This document shows, piece after piece, positions 20,201 through 31,200 of a DNA stretch of 64,000 bases. Source of the stretch: an uncultured Chloroflexota bacterium (GTDB lineage: Bacteria; Chloroflexota; Anaerolineae; Aggregatilineales; Phototrophicaceae); NCBI GenBank assembly GCA_937974245.1, contig CALJKV010000026.1:1-64000 (forward strand). Direction: 5' to 3'. The first letter of the stretch is position 1. Every line of letters begins with the position of its first letter. Made by a program: the position numbers and the translations under genes. The notes beneath the pieces were generated by a model. It worked only from the letters and a program-made list of their open reading frames with translations, did no database searches and was not told the origin of the DNA.

Positions 20201-20823
20201 TGACTCCCGAACAGGGTGCGCAGGCTTTCGGTCTGGCACTCCAAACGCAGCAGCTGCCGCAAACGGCCATCCTGCCAATAACCTGGGGGGATTTTGTCCA
20301 GTCAGCCCGGATGCGCCCCTTCTTTAAGGTGGTGACGCGCGCCCACCGGACGGGTGCCGCTGTGACGCCGAAAACCCAGCAGGTCGCCGAAGAATCCGAC
20401 CTTATCCGCCGTTGGGGCGAAACCCACCCCAATCGCCGTCGCCGGTTGCTCGTCAGCACCATTCATGAGGAAGTCATTCGCGTCCTGGGGCTGCGGGCGA
20501 CTACCGTGATTAACCCCCGGCAACCCTTGAGCGAACTCGGCCTCGACTCGTTGATGGCCGTTGAACTCCGCAACGCCTTAATCCTCATGTTGGATACTAA
20601 CCTCCCGGCAACGCTGTTGTTTGATTACCCCACCAGCGATACGCTGGCCGACTATCTGATAAAGCATGTCCCCGCGCTGGCCCAGGCAGAAGCCAGACCA
20701 GCGGCGGAGGCAACCGTCTCTGGCAGCGTAGCGTCTGAACTTCAAACGCTTTCTGATGCCGAAGCGGAGGCCTTACTTCTGGCGGAATTGGATGAACTGA
20801 GCAGGGATGACAACGATGAGTAG
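14248..20823 (+). CDS. PKS C: type I polyketide synthase, KS-AT-DH-ER-KR-ACP
   Basis: A protein of 2191 residues. An N-terminal helix of about 35 residues leads to the KS (Cys207). The AT has Ser651 in GHSIG and a YAFHS motif at His754, which does not sort cleanly but is nearer malonyl-type. DH is intact, with His956 in HRVWGTVVLP and Asp1124 in DACIQ. ER (about 1460-1770) has GAGGVGMAA near 1600. KR (about 1785-1985) has TGGMGGIG and Tyr1933, but the catalytic serine position is Ala1920 (FFSAGAS where the family has FSS). ACP Ser2101 is in GLDSLMAVEL. If the KR still works the unit is fully reduced. If it does not, DH and ER have no substrate and a beta-ketone would remain. A GGAGAG Shine-Dalgarno precedes the ATG. 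The gap to PKS B is 42 bases. Confidence 0.92.
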   Translation: MGDKAKRLKSVSSVKLALLARQMREQAEGLEVLKSEPIAIIGMGCRFPGGANNPKAFWKLLTSGKDAISEIPPDRWEIDAFYDADYTQPGKISSRWGGFVEELGGFDPAFFGITPREALQMDPQQRLVMEVAYEALESAGLSREKISGGQVGVFVASTAFDYGFRLFSDINHIEPYTSTGNTHCFLANRLSYLFNFRGPSLAVDTACSSSLVAIHLAVRSLRNRDCDMALAGGVNAIISPEMTISLSQWGMLAPDGRCKAFDSRANGFVRSEGGGMLILKRLSDALTDGDTIIAVVRGTAVNQDGRSTQMTAPNGMAQRAVLRQALEDALVEPEQITFIEAHGTGTILGDPIEVEALTDVIGQPRPDGETCFLSSVKTNIGHLEAAAGIAGVIKTILSLQHGAVPPHLHFQELNPHISLTNTPFVIPTANQPWTPRSGRRMAGVSSFGFGGTNAHVVLEEAPQMKPVPPDADDAIFLLPLSAHTPHTLRALAEAYAAHLPGSPARLSDIAYTTTLHRTHQDYRLAVVGRTRDELAERLAALARGIWQPVPAEQGQKPGLVFVFSGQGPQWWAMGRQLMAAELVFRESVERCDVLLREYTGWSLVAELARDETDTRLAETEVAQPAIFALQVALTDLWRSWGVEPGAVVGHSIGEVAAAYAAGVLSLEQAIRVVYHRARLMQQATGTGKMASVEIPEAEVAAVIAPYGDRLSVAAVNSPTTTVLSGDAAALEAVLNHLEADGVTCRMLRVNYAFHSAQMEPYARELTQTLTGLKPGRAAIPVYSTVSGGMQNGPAFDAAYWGRNVRQSVQFGKAIDGLIQAGFTTFLEISPHPVLSGMVIQCLEAAEQAGTVTASLRRNRDERETMLSALGDLYTAGYPVSWERFFPAGGRVVSNLPAYPWQRERYWVDQPKPAPVLSRQAGGATPLLGARVQSPLIQGTLFDTQITPQTPAFLGDHRVWGTVVLPAAAYLETALSAAATIYGTHGAVELHDAYIQEAFVLPNDNPRTLQLHLSENQDGVLDFTFYSLNGKDRWTQHMVGRMRQIPASETGSGVFAPDVVRAGLAPFAAQEHYNIAWESGIEFGASFRGVQELWRRDGEALALIQLPSSVRQEAALYRVHPVLLDACIQAIAAALPGSAEHLDTYLPLSIDALRFYTQPGDEMWSHVQLAPGVQGGQDTITGDIQVFNMDGQMVLELRGLHVKRASREALRRAIQKQAGEDPDDWFYDVDWQPAPLPETSAAINSGAWLIFADDAGVGDALAAQLEAHGAGFMLVRPGADYQVVSKQVVQINPSSRDDFRRLLDAASTYRGVIHLWGLNVPPLGADVVTPVESQAISIGSALNLLQALVNSDMADLPALWMVTRGAQPVIGETPTAPEQAPLWGLANTIFLEHPTLRCVCLDLDPAQPDTDSIQSILREIYTSDSEDRIAVRGGERYVPRLVHSQSAGKVIAEQDTQPLTLAISARGVLDNLTRVPADRPAPGPGEVEVRVRVSGLNFRDVLNALGMYPGDPGPLGDEFVGEITRVGEGVTGYVVGDMVLGMAPASFSTYVIAPALTIYPKPAILSDEEAATIPITFMTAYYALHHFAGMAAGERVLIHSGAGGVGMAAVQLAQRVGAEIFATAGSPEKRDLLKSLGVQHVMDSRSLDFADEIMELTGGQGVDIVLNSLAGDFITKSMAVLADHGRFLEIGKTGIWTAEQVAAFNPTLSYYVVFLGDVLRSDPALTQAMYRDLMAQLETGALRPLRYRVFPIEDAVSAFRYMAQAKHIGKIVLKQPGGSAIHIRPDATYLITGGMGGIGLHIAGWLVEQGAQHLVLAGRGVPSEAVEAAVAGMEAAGAQVVLARCDVAQEAEIAGLIEDIQRTLPPLRGIIHGAGALDDGLLIHQDWSRFMTPLQPKVNGTWNLARLAADLQLDFLSFFSAGASLLGSLGQGNYTAANAFVDSFVYTCRAQGLPAFSINWGAWDNIGMTAGLGSLERWAKEGIRALTPEQGAQAFGLALQTQQLPQTAILPITWGDFVQSARMRPFFKVVTRAHRTGAAVTPKTQQVAEESDLIRRWGETHPNRRRRLLVSTIHEEVIRVLGLRATTVINPRQPLSELGLDSLMAVELRNALILMLDTNLPATLLFDYPTSDTLADYLIKHVPALAQAEARPAAEATVSGSVASELQTLSDAEAEALLLAELDELSRDDNDE

Positions 20824-23800
20824 TCCACAAAATGAAGAACTCTCACCAATCAAGCGGGCATTAGTCGAGCTGCGCGATATGCGCACCCGGTTGGATGACC
20901 TACAGTATCGCCAGCATGAACCGATTGCCATTATCGGCGCTGGCTTGCGATTTCCTGGTGGCGTGCATGATATGGAGTCTTTCTGGAATCTCCTGCGCGA
21001 TGGGGTGGATGCAATTACCGAAGTTCCGCCGGATCGCTGGGACATCGAGGCTTACTACGATCCTGATTCACAGAAGCCTGGTAAGATGTCCACCCGTTTT
21101 GGCGGATTTCTGCAAGACATAGACCAGTTTGATCCTCAGTTTTTTGGTATTTCCCCCCGTGAAGCCGCCAGTATGGACCCGCAGCAGCGGATCCTACTGG
21201 AAGTCACGTGGGAAGCACTTGAAAACGCCGGACAATCCCCTGACCGGCTGTTGGGCAGTTCGACTGGGGTATTCCTGGGCATCAGTCACAGCGACTACAT
21301 GCACATGATTTTCAATGATATCAACCAGATTGATGTGTATTCCACGACGGGGGGTGCGCTGAGTATCGCCGGGGGACGCTTGTCGTATGTCCTGGGGCTG
21401 CAAGGGCCAAATGTCGCACTCGATACGGCATGTTCCGCATCACTTGTAGCGGTACATCTGGCGGTTCAGTCGCTGCGCCTGCGCGAGAGTGATCTGGCGC
21501 TGGCGGGCGGCGTCAGCCTGATTCTGATGCCGGAGATTAACGTCAATTTCTCCAAGTCACAGATGATGGCCGCCGATGGTCGCTGCAAAACGTTCGATGC
21601 GGCGGCGGATGGCTACGTGCGTGGCGAGGGTTGCGGGATGATCGTCCTCAAACGCCTTTCCGACGCACTGGCCGCTGGCGACCCCATCATGGCCGTTATC
21701 CGGGGATCAGCCATCAACCAGGATGGTCGCAGTGGCGGGTTGACTGCGCCCAATGGGCCATCTCAGGAAAGTGTCATCACGGCAGCATTGGCGAATGCCC
21801 GTCTCAAACCTGGGGAAGTCAGTTATATTGAGGCGCATGGCACGGGAACATCATTAGGCGATCCGATTGAGGTACAGGCGCTGGGTGCGGTCTTCGCCGG
21901 CAGTCACACGGCGGCGAACCCACTGCTCATCGGCTCGGTAAAAACCAATGTCGGGCACCTGGAAGCGTCGGCGGGTATCGCCGGACTGCTGAAAGTTGTC
22001 GCCACCATGCAGCACCAGGAAACCCCGCCGCACCTCAACCTGAAAGACCCGAATCCCTATATTCCCTGGGATCAACTGCCGATTCAAGTTCCAACGGCGC
22101 GTACCGCCTGGGTGCCAGCCAACGGCAAACGGATTGCCGGGGTGAGTTCGTTCGGCTTCAGTGGCACGAATGCGCACGTGATTCTGGAAGAAGCGCCCGT
22201 CATTGAGCGCGAAGACCCCTCGGCGGAGCGCCCGGTGCATCTGCTGGCACTTTCGGCGCGTACCCCACAGGCGTTGGCGGCGCTCGTCAATCGCTACGCC
22301 GATTTTCTGGCACAGCATCCGGCAACAAACTTTGCCGATTTGTGTTATACGACGACTGCCGGACGCGCTCATTTTGCCCATCGCCTGGCGCTGGTGGCGG
22401 GCACAGCAGAAGCGGCACACGATACCCTCATGGCCTACACCGCTGGCGAGACGCCGCTCTCGCTCTTTAGTGAGCTGGTGGCGGGTGCAGACCAGCCCGA
22501 AATCGCTTTTCTCTTCACCGGGCATGGTTCACAGTACCTGCATATGGGGGCCGACCTGTACCAGACACAGCCGGTTTTCCGTGCCATCATAGACCGCTGC
22601 GACGAACTGCTGCGCCCCTACCTGGAGCACTCGCTGCTGGAAGCGCTGTTCCCGCAGGCCGGGCAGCCTTCGCTCATGGAAGGTATGGCCTATACCCAAC
22701 CGGCGCTGTTCGCTATCCAGATTGCGCTGGCCGAATTGTGGAGCGCCTGGGGTATCGAGCCAGTGATGGTCATGGGACACAGTATCGGTGAGTATGCCGC
22801 CGCGTGTGTAGCCGGGGTGTTCAGCCTGGAAGATGGCATCAAGCTGGTGGCGGCGCGGGGTCGCCTGATGGAATCGCTGCCGGAAACCGGGCAGATGGTG
22901 GCCGTATTCGCAGATGAAGACACGGTAGCCGCTGCAGTTGCGCCCTATGCCGAAAAAGTGTCTAGTGCTGCCGTCAATGGGCCGCAGAATGTTGTCATTT
23001 CCGGTGCTGCTGAGGCGGTTGAGGCGGTGGTCGCGGCACTCAAACAGAATAAGATTAAGTCAAGAAGGCTGGCTGTCGCTCAGGCTTCCCACTCTCCATT
23101 GATTGAACCGATGCTGGATGAATTTGAGCGGGTAGCGGCCTCCGTCACCTATCACGAGCCGCAAATCGCGCTGGTATCGTGCACCACCGGCCAGCTCGTG
23201 GGGCCGGGCGAGATCACCCATGCGGCGTACTGGCGGCGGCATCTGCGCCAGCCGGTACGCTTTGCGACAGCTATCGAGACGTTGAACCGGGAAGGGCTGG
23301 GTGTCTTCGTGGAGATCGGGCCGAACCCGACTTTGCTCGCTCTGGGGCAGCGCTGCCTGCCGGAGAATGCCGGAGTGTGGATACCCTCGCTGCGAGAAGG
23401 GGTGAGCGACTGGGTGCAGTTGCTCGAGAGTGCTGCGCAACTCTATGTGGCAGGGGTGGCGCTTGATTGGGACGGCTTTGAGCAAGGGTATGGACGTCGC
23501 AAATTGCCGCTGCCTACCTACCCCTTCCAGCGCGCCCGCTATTGGGCGGAGGCTGCACGGGTGACCACCGCACCTGCCGCGTCGGTGTGGACGGCAATCA
23601 CCGCCGCTGGAGAACGCCAGGCCGCGCAAGGCCCGCTTGACCTGGCTGTGCAGACCTACCCGGCACGCTGGGCCAGCCTCGACCGTCTGACCACCGCCCA
23701 TATCTTGAATACGCTGCGTGAACTTGGGGCATTTGCCGGAGCGGGCGAATCCCATACTGTTGATAGCGTGGTTTCTGGGTTTGGTTTGCAGCCGGTCTAC

Positions 23801-25213
23801 CATAACCTGGTGCGGCGTTGGCTGAACAAGCTGGTTGGCCTGGGATTGCTGCTTAAAGATAATGGCACATACACCAGTCCACAGCCGCTGCCCGATCCCG
23901 AACTTGAAATTGCCTGGGAAGATACACAGACGGTCATGGCCGATCTGCCTTTTGTGATTGACTATCTGAGCGGCTGCGGGTCAAAGCTCACAGCAGTTGT
24001 CACTGGGGCGGAAAGCCCCCTGGAAACCATGTTCCCTGGTGGTACGTTTACGCTGGCGGAAGACCTGTACCAGAATTGGTCGCTCTCTCGCTACTATGCC
24101 AGCATTGTGCGGGCCGCGCTGGAGGCGGTTGTCCATGCCCTGCCACCTAACAAGACTCTGCGTATCCTGGAAATCGGCGCTGGCACGGGCGCGACGACGT
24201 ACTCGCTGCTGCCGGTGCTGCCACCGGAACGGACGGAATACACGTTTACCGATCTGTCTGATATGTTCCTGGCGAACGCGGCGGTTAAATTCAGTGCCTA
24301 CCCATACATGCGCTACAGCCTGCTGGATATTGAGCAGCCTATCGAGGCGCAAGGGTATGCCCCTGGTCGTTATGATGTGGTCGTTGCCACGAATGTGCTG
24401 CACGCCACCCGCGACCTCAACCAGACTGTGAAACACGTCTACAGCCTGCTGGCGCCCGGTGGCGTGCTGCTGCTGGATGAAACTACCGAGCATTTGCCCT
24501 GGTTCGATATGACCACCGGCTTGATCGGCGGTTGGCAGCGTTTTGAAGATGACCTCCGCCATGATAACCCGCTCCTCAGGCCAGAGAAATGGGTGGAAGT
24601 CTTGCAGGCGCATGGTTTCACGACCTTGCAGGCCTGGCCGGAAGCCGGCGCTGCAACTGAAGTGCTTGGGCAGCATATCATCGTTGCCCAGACTCCGCAG
24701 ACTGGTTACGCCACATATGGTGCGGCGGATGACCTGGTCGTGATGTTTGAGCGTGCCGCCAGTGATCCTCAGGCTGCCTTTGAAAACACGGCACAGGCCT
24801 TCATCGAGGAGCTTCAGGCCGCGCTGCCAGACGAACGCCACGAGATGTTAGTGGATTTCGTGCGGACGCGGGTTGCCAGGGTGCTGCGTATCGAGGCCGG
24901 ACAAACCCTCGACCCGCACCAACGTCTGCTCGATATGGGACTGGATTCGCTCATGGCGCTCGAACTGCGTACACTGTTAGGGGGCGGGCTGTTCTTGCCG
25001 GAAGCCCTGCCAGCGACGCTGGTTTTTGACTATCCGACAATGGACGCGGTAGCGACTTACCTTGAAAGTGTTCTGCAGCCGGCGGGTGAAGATGCCGCCA
25101 GGCCTGCCGCGGCAGCCGCTGATGAGCGGGCCAGGGCAGCACGGCAGTCGGAGATTGCCGACCTTTCCGATGAGGAAGTCGCCGCTCTGCTGCTGAAAAA
25201 ATTCCGGCGCTGA
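20816..25213 (+). CDS. PKS D: type I polyketide synthase, KS-AT-cMT-ACP
   Basis: About 1465 residues, the shortest of the six. A docking helix precedes the KS (Cys206 in TACSAS). The AT has Ser656 in GHSIG and QASHS at His759, and its usual GQGSQ motif reads GHGSQ. In place of a reducing loop there is a C-methyltransferase (about 960-1310) with the SAM motif LEIGAGTG near 1117, then ACP Ser1378 in GLDSLMALEL. With no KR, DH or ER the expected product is an alpha-methyl-beta-keto thioester. The methyl would come from S-adenosylmethionine rather than the extender. Start 20816 is favoured by AGGGA seven bases upstream; ATG 20807 is also in frame. Either start lies inside the last codons of PKS C, so translation is coupled. 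Confidence 0.92.
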   Translation: MSSPQNEELSPIKRALVELRDMRTRLDDLQYRQHEPIAIIGAGLRFPGGVHDMESFWNLLRDGVDAITEVPPDRWDIEAYYDPDSQKPGKMSTRFGGFLQDIDQFDPQFFGISPREAASMDPQQRILLEVTWEALENAGQSPDRLLGSSTGVFLGISHSDYMHMIFNDINQIDVYSTTGGALSIAGGRLSYVLGLQGPNVALDTACSASLVAVHLAVQSLRLRESDLALAGGVSLILMPEINVNFSKSQMMAADGRCKTFDAAADGYVRGEGCGMIVLKRLSDALAAGDPIMAVIRGSAINQDGRSGGLTAPNGPSQESVITAALANARLKPGEVSYIEAHGTGTSLGDPIEVQALGAVFAGSHTAANPLLIGSVKTNVGHLEASAGIAGLLKVVATMQHQETPPHLNLKDPNPYIPWDQLPIQVPTARTAWVPANGKRIAGVSSFGFSGTNAHVILEEAPVIEREDPSAERPVHLLALSARTPQALAALVNRYADFLAQHPATNFADLCYTTTAGRAHFAHRLALVAGTAEAAHDTLMAYTAGETPLSLFSELVAGADQPEIAFLFTGHGSQYLHMGADLYQTQPVFRAIIDRCDELLRPYLEHSLLEALFPQAGQPSLMEGMAYTQPALFAIQIALAELWSAWGIEPVMVMGHSIGEYAAACVAGVFSLEDGIKLVAARGRLMESLPETGQMVAVFADEDTVAAAVAPYAEKVSSAAVNGPQNVVISGAAEAVEAVVAALKQNKIKSRRLAVAQASHSPLIEPMLDEFERVAASVTYHEPQIALVSCTTGQLVGPGEITHAAYWRRHLRQPVRFATAIETLNREGLGVFVEIGPNPTLLALGQRCLPENAGVWIPSLREGVSDWVQLLESAAQLYVAGVALDWDGFEQGYGRRKLPLPTYPFQRARYWAEAARVTTAPAASVWTAITAAGERQAAQGPLDLAVQTYPARWASLDRLTTAHILNTLRELGAFAGAGESHTVDSVVSGFGLQPVYHNLVRRWLNKLVGLGLLLKDNGTYTSPQPLPDPELEIAWEDTQTVMADLPFVIDYLSGCGSKLTAVVTGAESPLETMFPGGTFTLAEDLYQNWSLSRYYASIVRAALEAVVHALPPNKTLRILEIGAGTGATTYSLLPVLPPERTEYTFTDLSDMFLANAAVKFSAYPYMRYSLLDIEQPIEAQGYAPGRYDVVVATNVLHATRDLNQTVKHVYSLLAPGGVLLLDETTEHLPWFDMTTGLIGGWQRFEDDLRHDNPLLRPEKWVEVLQAHGFTTLQAWPEAGAATEVLGQHIIVAQTPQTGYATYGAADDLVVMFERAASDPQAAFENTAQAFIEELQAALPDERHEMLVDFVRTRVARVLRIEAGQTLDPHQRLLDMGLDSLMALELRTLLGGGLFLPEALPATLVFDYPTMDAVATYLESVLQPAGEDAARPAAAAADERARAARQSEIADLSDEEVAALLLKKFRR

Positions 25214-25284
25214 TCTGCAATTTAGGTGTAAGTTATGTTTCTGACGTATTCTCTAATCATGTGGATTCAGCAGAGGACAACTCT

Positions 25285-28200
25285 ATGACTATGACCGGCA
25301 ATACGGGCGATGCACAACTCTCACCATTGAAGCAGGCATTTCTGGCGCTGGAAGACCTGCAGGCCCGGCTTGATGCGGTTGAATATGCCCGCACCGAACC
25401 CATCGCTGTAGTTGGGATGGGCTGTCGTTTTCCTGGCGGGGCGGATAATCCCGCCTTGTTCTGGGATTTGATGTGGAACAGCGGCGAAACGATCAGTGAC
25501 ATCCCCGCAGATCGTTGGAATGTAGACACCTTTTTTGACCCCGACCCGGATGTACCAGGCAAGAGTTCGGTACGGGTGGGGTCATTCATCAACCAGCCGG
25601 TGGATGCCTTCGACCCGCAGGTATTTGGCATTTCCCCCCGCGAGGCCGCCAGCATGGACCCGCAGCAGCGTCTGCTCCTGGAAGTAGGGTGGGAAGCACT
25701 GGAAGATGCTGGCATGGCACCGGATCAGCTTTCCGGCGTGGCGGCGGGTGTCTTTGTGGCTGTGACGAGCAGCGACTATGCACAGTTGTTCCTCAAAACC
25801 GGCGACCCGACTCTGCTGGATGCGTATTATGCCTCCGGTATCGCTCACAGCGTCGTCTCCGGGCGGCTGTCGTATGTCCTGGGGCTGCAAGGGCCGAGTC
25901 TTACAGTAGATACGGCCTGTTCGTCGTCGCTGGTCACGCTACATCTGGCGGTGCAGAGTTTACGCAGTGGGGAATGCCGGATGGCGCTGGCCGGGGGCGT
26001 CAACCTGATGCTCTCGCCCGATAACTATATTGCCCTTTCCAAATATGGCATGTTAGCACCTGATGGCCGCTGCAAGACCTTTGACGTCGACGCCAACGGC
26101 TTTTTACGCGGGGAAGGCTGCGGCATGGTCGTCCTGAAACGCCTTTCCGACGCGCAGGCCGATGGCGACCGTATCCTCGCGGTGATACGCGGTTCGGCGC
26201 TCAACCAGGACGGCCCCAGCAGCGGTCTGACCGCTCCTAACGGCCCGGCACAGCAAGCAGTCATCCGCGCCGCGCTGGAAAATGCCCAGGTCGCGCCGGA
26301 ACTGGTCAGTTATATCGAAACGCACGGCACGGGAACATCGTTAGGTGACCCGATTGAAGTGCAGGCGCTGGGTGCAGTGTTATGCACCGGGCGTTCTGCC
26401 GATAACCCACTCATCATCGGCTCGGTGAAAACCAACATCGGCCACCTGGAAGCCTCGGCGGGTGTGGCCGGATTCATCAAGGCGGTCCTGTGTTTGCAGC
26501 ACCGCGAAATCCCGCCGCACCTGCATTTCCATAACCCCAGCCCACATATCCCCTGGCAAAAGTGGCCGATTGTCGTGCCAACCGAGCGGATGTCCTGGGA
26601 AGGCGTGGACGGGCGGCTGCTCGCTGGGGTGAGTTCCTTCGGCTTCAGCGGCACGAACGCCCATATCATCCTTGAAGCCGCGCCCGACCCTGAGTCGATT
26701 GAAGGTGAAGACCGCCGCCCGCTGCATCTCCTGGCGCTTTCCGGAAAAAATGACGATGCCCTGCACGCCCAGGCCAGGCAGTTGAGCGCCTACCTTGCAA
26801 AGACGCCTGATCCCGCTATTGAAGATGTGTGCTTCACCACCAATACTGGGCGGGCGCACCTCAACCACCGTCTGGCGGTTACGGCGGAATCGGCGGCGGA
26901 ACTGCGCGAAAAACTGGATGCCTTTGTAACCAGAGGAGAAGCCCCCGGCCTGATAAGCGGGCTGGTCGAGCGCGTGGATAAGCCAAAAATCGCGTTCTTG
27001 TTCACCGGGCAGGGCGCTCAGTATATCCAGATGGGGCGGCAGTTGTATGAGACGCAGCCGGTTTTCCGTGCTGCGTTAGATCGCTGCGCCACAATTTTAG
27101 AACCATACCTGGATCACCCGCTGCTGTCAGTCATGTACCCCGAAGCGGGCGTGGAATCGGCGCTTTTGGACGATACGGCCTATACGCAACCAGCGTTATT
27201 CGCGCTCGAATATGCTCTGGCCGAACTGTGGCGCTCCTGGGGCGTTGAGCCGTCCGCTGTCATGGGGCACAGTGTCGGTGAATTTGTCGCGGCGTGTGTG
27301 GCCGGGGTGTTCAGCCTGGAAGACGGGCTGCGCCTGATCGCCGAACGCGGGCGGTTGATGAGCGGTTTACCCGCCGGCGGGGCGATGACCGCCGTTTTTG
27401 CCGATGAAGCGCGGGTGCAGGCGGCTATCGCGCCGTACAGCGACTCGGTATCTATCGCCGCCGTGAACGGCCCTGACAGCATCGTGATTTCCGGCGCAGG
27501 GGCGGATGTGGAAGCGATTATGGCCGCGCTGAAAGCCGAGGGCGTCAAGTCGAAACGGCTTATCGTGTCCCATGCTTTCCATTCCCCGTTGATGACCCCG
27601 ATTCTCCAATCATTCGAGAAGGTCGCCGCCTCGGTGCAGTACGCGCCGCCGCGTATCCGCCTGTTTTCGAATGTCACCGGCCAGGCTGCCGGGCCAGACC
27701 TGCTCTCCCCGACCTATTGGCGCGATCATGTGCGCCAGCCAGTGCAATTTGCCCGTACCATTGAATCGTTGAGCCAGCAGGGATACGAAATCTTTCTCGA
27801 AATTGGCCCCAGCCCGACTCTGCTGGGGATGGGGCAGCGCTGCCTGGCTGATGTTGATAATCCCGGCGTGTGGCTGCCGTCGCTCCGTCCTGGACGCGAT
27901 GACTGGGAGCAGATATTAGGCAGCCTGGGGGCGCTGTATATCGAAGGGGTGCGCGTGAACTGGGCGGGCTTTGCAGGCGACTATCCACACCGCAAAATCG
28001 CGCTGCCCACCTACCCCTTCCAGCGCGGTAGCTATTGGGTGCAGCAGTTGAAGGCCAATACCCGGTGGTCAGTCACGCCGCAGGGCGACATCCTGCACCC
28101 GCTGTTGGGCAGCCGCCTACGTTCCCCGCTCAAAGCCATTCAGTACGAAAACACCCTGTTCACCGACCAATTGACATACCTCAACGACCACCGGATTTAC

Positions 28201-31200
28201 GGCACGGCGCTGCTCCCGGCTACTGGGTTTATCGAAACAGCGGCGGCAGCGGGACGGCTGGTCTACGGTGGCGGCCAGGTCGAGGACTTCGTGATTCATG
28301 ATGCGCTGGTCGTGGGTGAGGACGGGCGGAAGGTTCAGGTTATTGTCACCCCGGTTGAAGATGAACGCGCCACCTTTGAGTGCTTCAGCCAGGGTGCAGA
28401 CGAAGACGACTGGCGGCCACATGCTTCCGGCACGCTCAGTGCAGCCATGCCCGCCACGCCACCTGCCGTCTCTCTCGGTACAGTACGTTCCCGGTGTACC
28501 GAAGTCGTCACCGCCGAGGCGCACTATGCCCGGCTGCGCAACAGTGGGCTGGACTTTGGTGACAGCCTGAAAGGTGTCGTAGAAATCCGGCGGCGGGATG
28601 GTGAAGCGCTCGGTCAGATTCGCCTGCCCGACGCTTATGCACCCGAACTCGCGGCCTACCATATTCACCCGGCGCTGCTGGATGCCTGTTTGCAGAGCAT
28701 GGCTGCCGCGATGCCAGATACCAACGAGATATTCCTGCCCCTGAGCTTTGACTATTTCCGTCTGTACCATCCGGTTACGGCTGAGGTGTGGGCTTATGCC
28801 CAGGTGCGCGCCGGGCATGACGGCCAGGGCGAAACTTTCAGCGGCGATGTCCAGGTGCTGGACGCAAACGGCCATGTCCTTGCGGAAATCCTGGGGATGC
28901 GCTTCAAACGCGCCGGCCAGGATGTGCTGCTCAACCTCGCGCAGTCTCAGGTGGAAGACTGGCTTTACGAAGTAGATTGGCTGCCGCTCGAAGGGTTTGA
29001 GCAAGCCGCTGAACCGGTAGAAAACATCGCTCTGCCTGCGCCGGAGGCACTGGCCGGTGAACTGTATCCCCGGCTCGTCTCCCTGGCGGACGAATACCGG
29101 CTGCCACGCTATACCGGCGGGTTGCTGCCATTGCTGGATACCCTGAGCAGTGCCTACATTGTCAATGCCTTGCAACGGTTGGGCTGGCAGCCCGGCTTGG
29201 GCGAACGCTTCTCTACCGGAACACTGAACGATCACTTGGGAATCCGCCAGCTACACCACCGTCTACTGCTGGGGCGGCTGCTCGACATCCTGTGCGAGGA
29301 CGGCTTGCTGGAGCGCCATGGCGACGAGTGGGTGGTTATACAGCCATTCCCGACCCCCCGTGATATGAGTGAACTGCTCAACGAACTGCTGGTTGAGTAC
29401 CCCGAATATGGCGCACAACTGGAGATTACCGGGCGCTGCGGTCAACAGCTTGCCGAGGCGCTGGCCGGGCAGGTGGACTACCTGCAACTGCTCTTTCCGG
29501 ATGGCGCAATTGCCACCGCCGAACGATTGTACCGCGAGCCACCGGTCGCCCACATCTATAATGGCATTGTGGGGCAGGCGGTTCAGGCGGCACTCGCCCA
29601 ACTGCCGGGGGATCGCCCGATTCGCATCCTCGAAATCGGTGGAGGTACGGGCGGCACAACATCGTATGTCGCGCCGGTACTCCCGGCAGACCGGGTATCG
29701 TATCTCTTTACTGATATTTCGCCGCTCTTCATCGCCAGGGCGGAACAGAAATTTGCTGAATACCCGTTTATCCGCTTCCAGACGCTCGACCTGGAAGCCG
29801 ACCCCGCCGCGCAAGGCCTGGCCGGGGATCAGTTTGACATCGTGATTGCCGCCAATGTGATTCACGCCACCGCCGATCTGCACCAGACGTTAAGCCGCAT
29901 CCAGCGGTTGCTTGTGCCGGGCGGGCTGCTGCTCATGCTGGAAATCACCGCGCCGGAACGCTGGGTAGATATCACCTTCGGGCTGACCGACGGCTGGTGG
30001 CGCTTCACAGATCATGACTTGCGCCCCGATTACCCGCTGCTCAAACCGGCGCAATGGTTCGATGCGCTGCACGAAGCCGGGTTCAGTGGAGCGGCGGCGC
30101 TGCCGGAAACCAGCGCCGACTTTATGGAGCAAGCTGTCATTATCGCCCAACGGGCGGCAGGAGTCCCCGGCAACTGGCTCATTTTTGCGGATAGCAGCGG
30201 CACTGGACAGGCCTTAGCTGCCGACCTCAACGCACGCGGGCAAAGCTATGCGCTGGTCGTGCCGGGCGAGTCGTATGCGGCGCTGAACGGGAACACCTGG
30301 CAAATCAATCCGGCAGAGGCTGCCGATTACCGCCGTCTCCTGCAAGATGCGGCGGGCGGCGCGGCCTATCGTGGTGTGATTCACCTGTGGAGTCTTGATG
30401 TAGGGGCAGAGGCACTCGAATGGGCGCAGCCATTGAGTTATGGCAGCGCGTTATACCTTGTTCAGGCGTTGACAACCCTGGCTGAGCCGCCGCGTTTGTG
30501 GCTGGTCACGCAGGGGGCACAGCCTGCCGCCGGAACGATGCCGGAGGCGGTGATGCAGTCGCCGCTGTGGGGGTTGGGCAAGGTCATCGCCCTGGAACAC
30601 CCGGAATTACGCTGTGTGCGCGTTGACCTCGACCCGGCGGACGCCGCTGGCAGTCTCGCGCTGCTGGCCGAGGCTATCTGGCAGAATGACGCCGAAGACC
30701 AGCTTGCGGTTCGGCATGGCGCATGGACAGCGGCGCGGCTGGTACGCAGTCGGGGTGAAGTGCTTAACCGCCCCAATTCTGACCGCCCCATGCAGTTGCA
30801 GATTACAGCACGGGGCACGCTGGATAACCTGGTTTTACAGCCGGTTGCCCGCCAGCGACCTGGCCCTGGACAGATCGAAATCCGCGTTCAGGCCACCGGC
30901 CTGAACTTCAAGGATGTTATGAACACGCTTGGTATGTACCCTGGCGATCCCGGCCCATTAGGCGGTGAATGCGCCGGGGTAGTGACGACTGTTGGCGCAG
31001 ATGTGGCCGGTATCCAACCGGGCGATGCGGTCATCGCCCTGGCCGGAGGTAGTTTCAGCACTTACGCCATCACTGATGCGGTGCTGGCCGTCCCCAAACC
31101 GCCGCGCCTTTCGTTCGAGGAAGCCGCTACTATCGCTATCCCCTTTATCACGGCCTACTATACCCTCATCCATCTGGGCGGGTTGTCGGCGGGTGAGCGC

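Noticed and set aside
28117..29235. Long antisense open frame of 372 codons inside PKS E
   Set aside because: It is a shadow of the GC-rich sense gene. The sense strand encodes a continuous DH-cMT domain series, and the antisense product shows no family motif.
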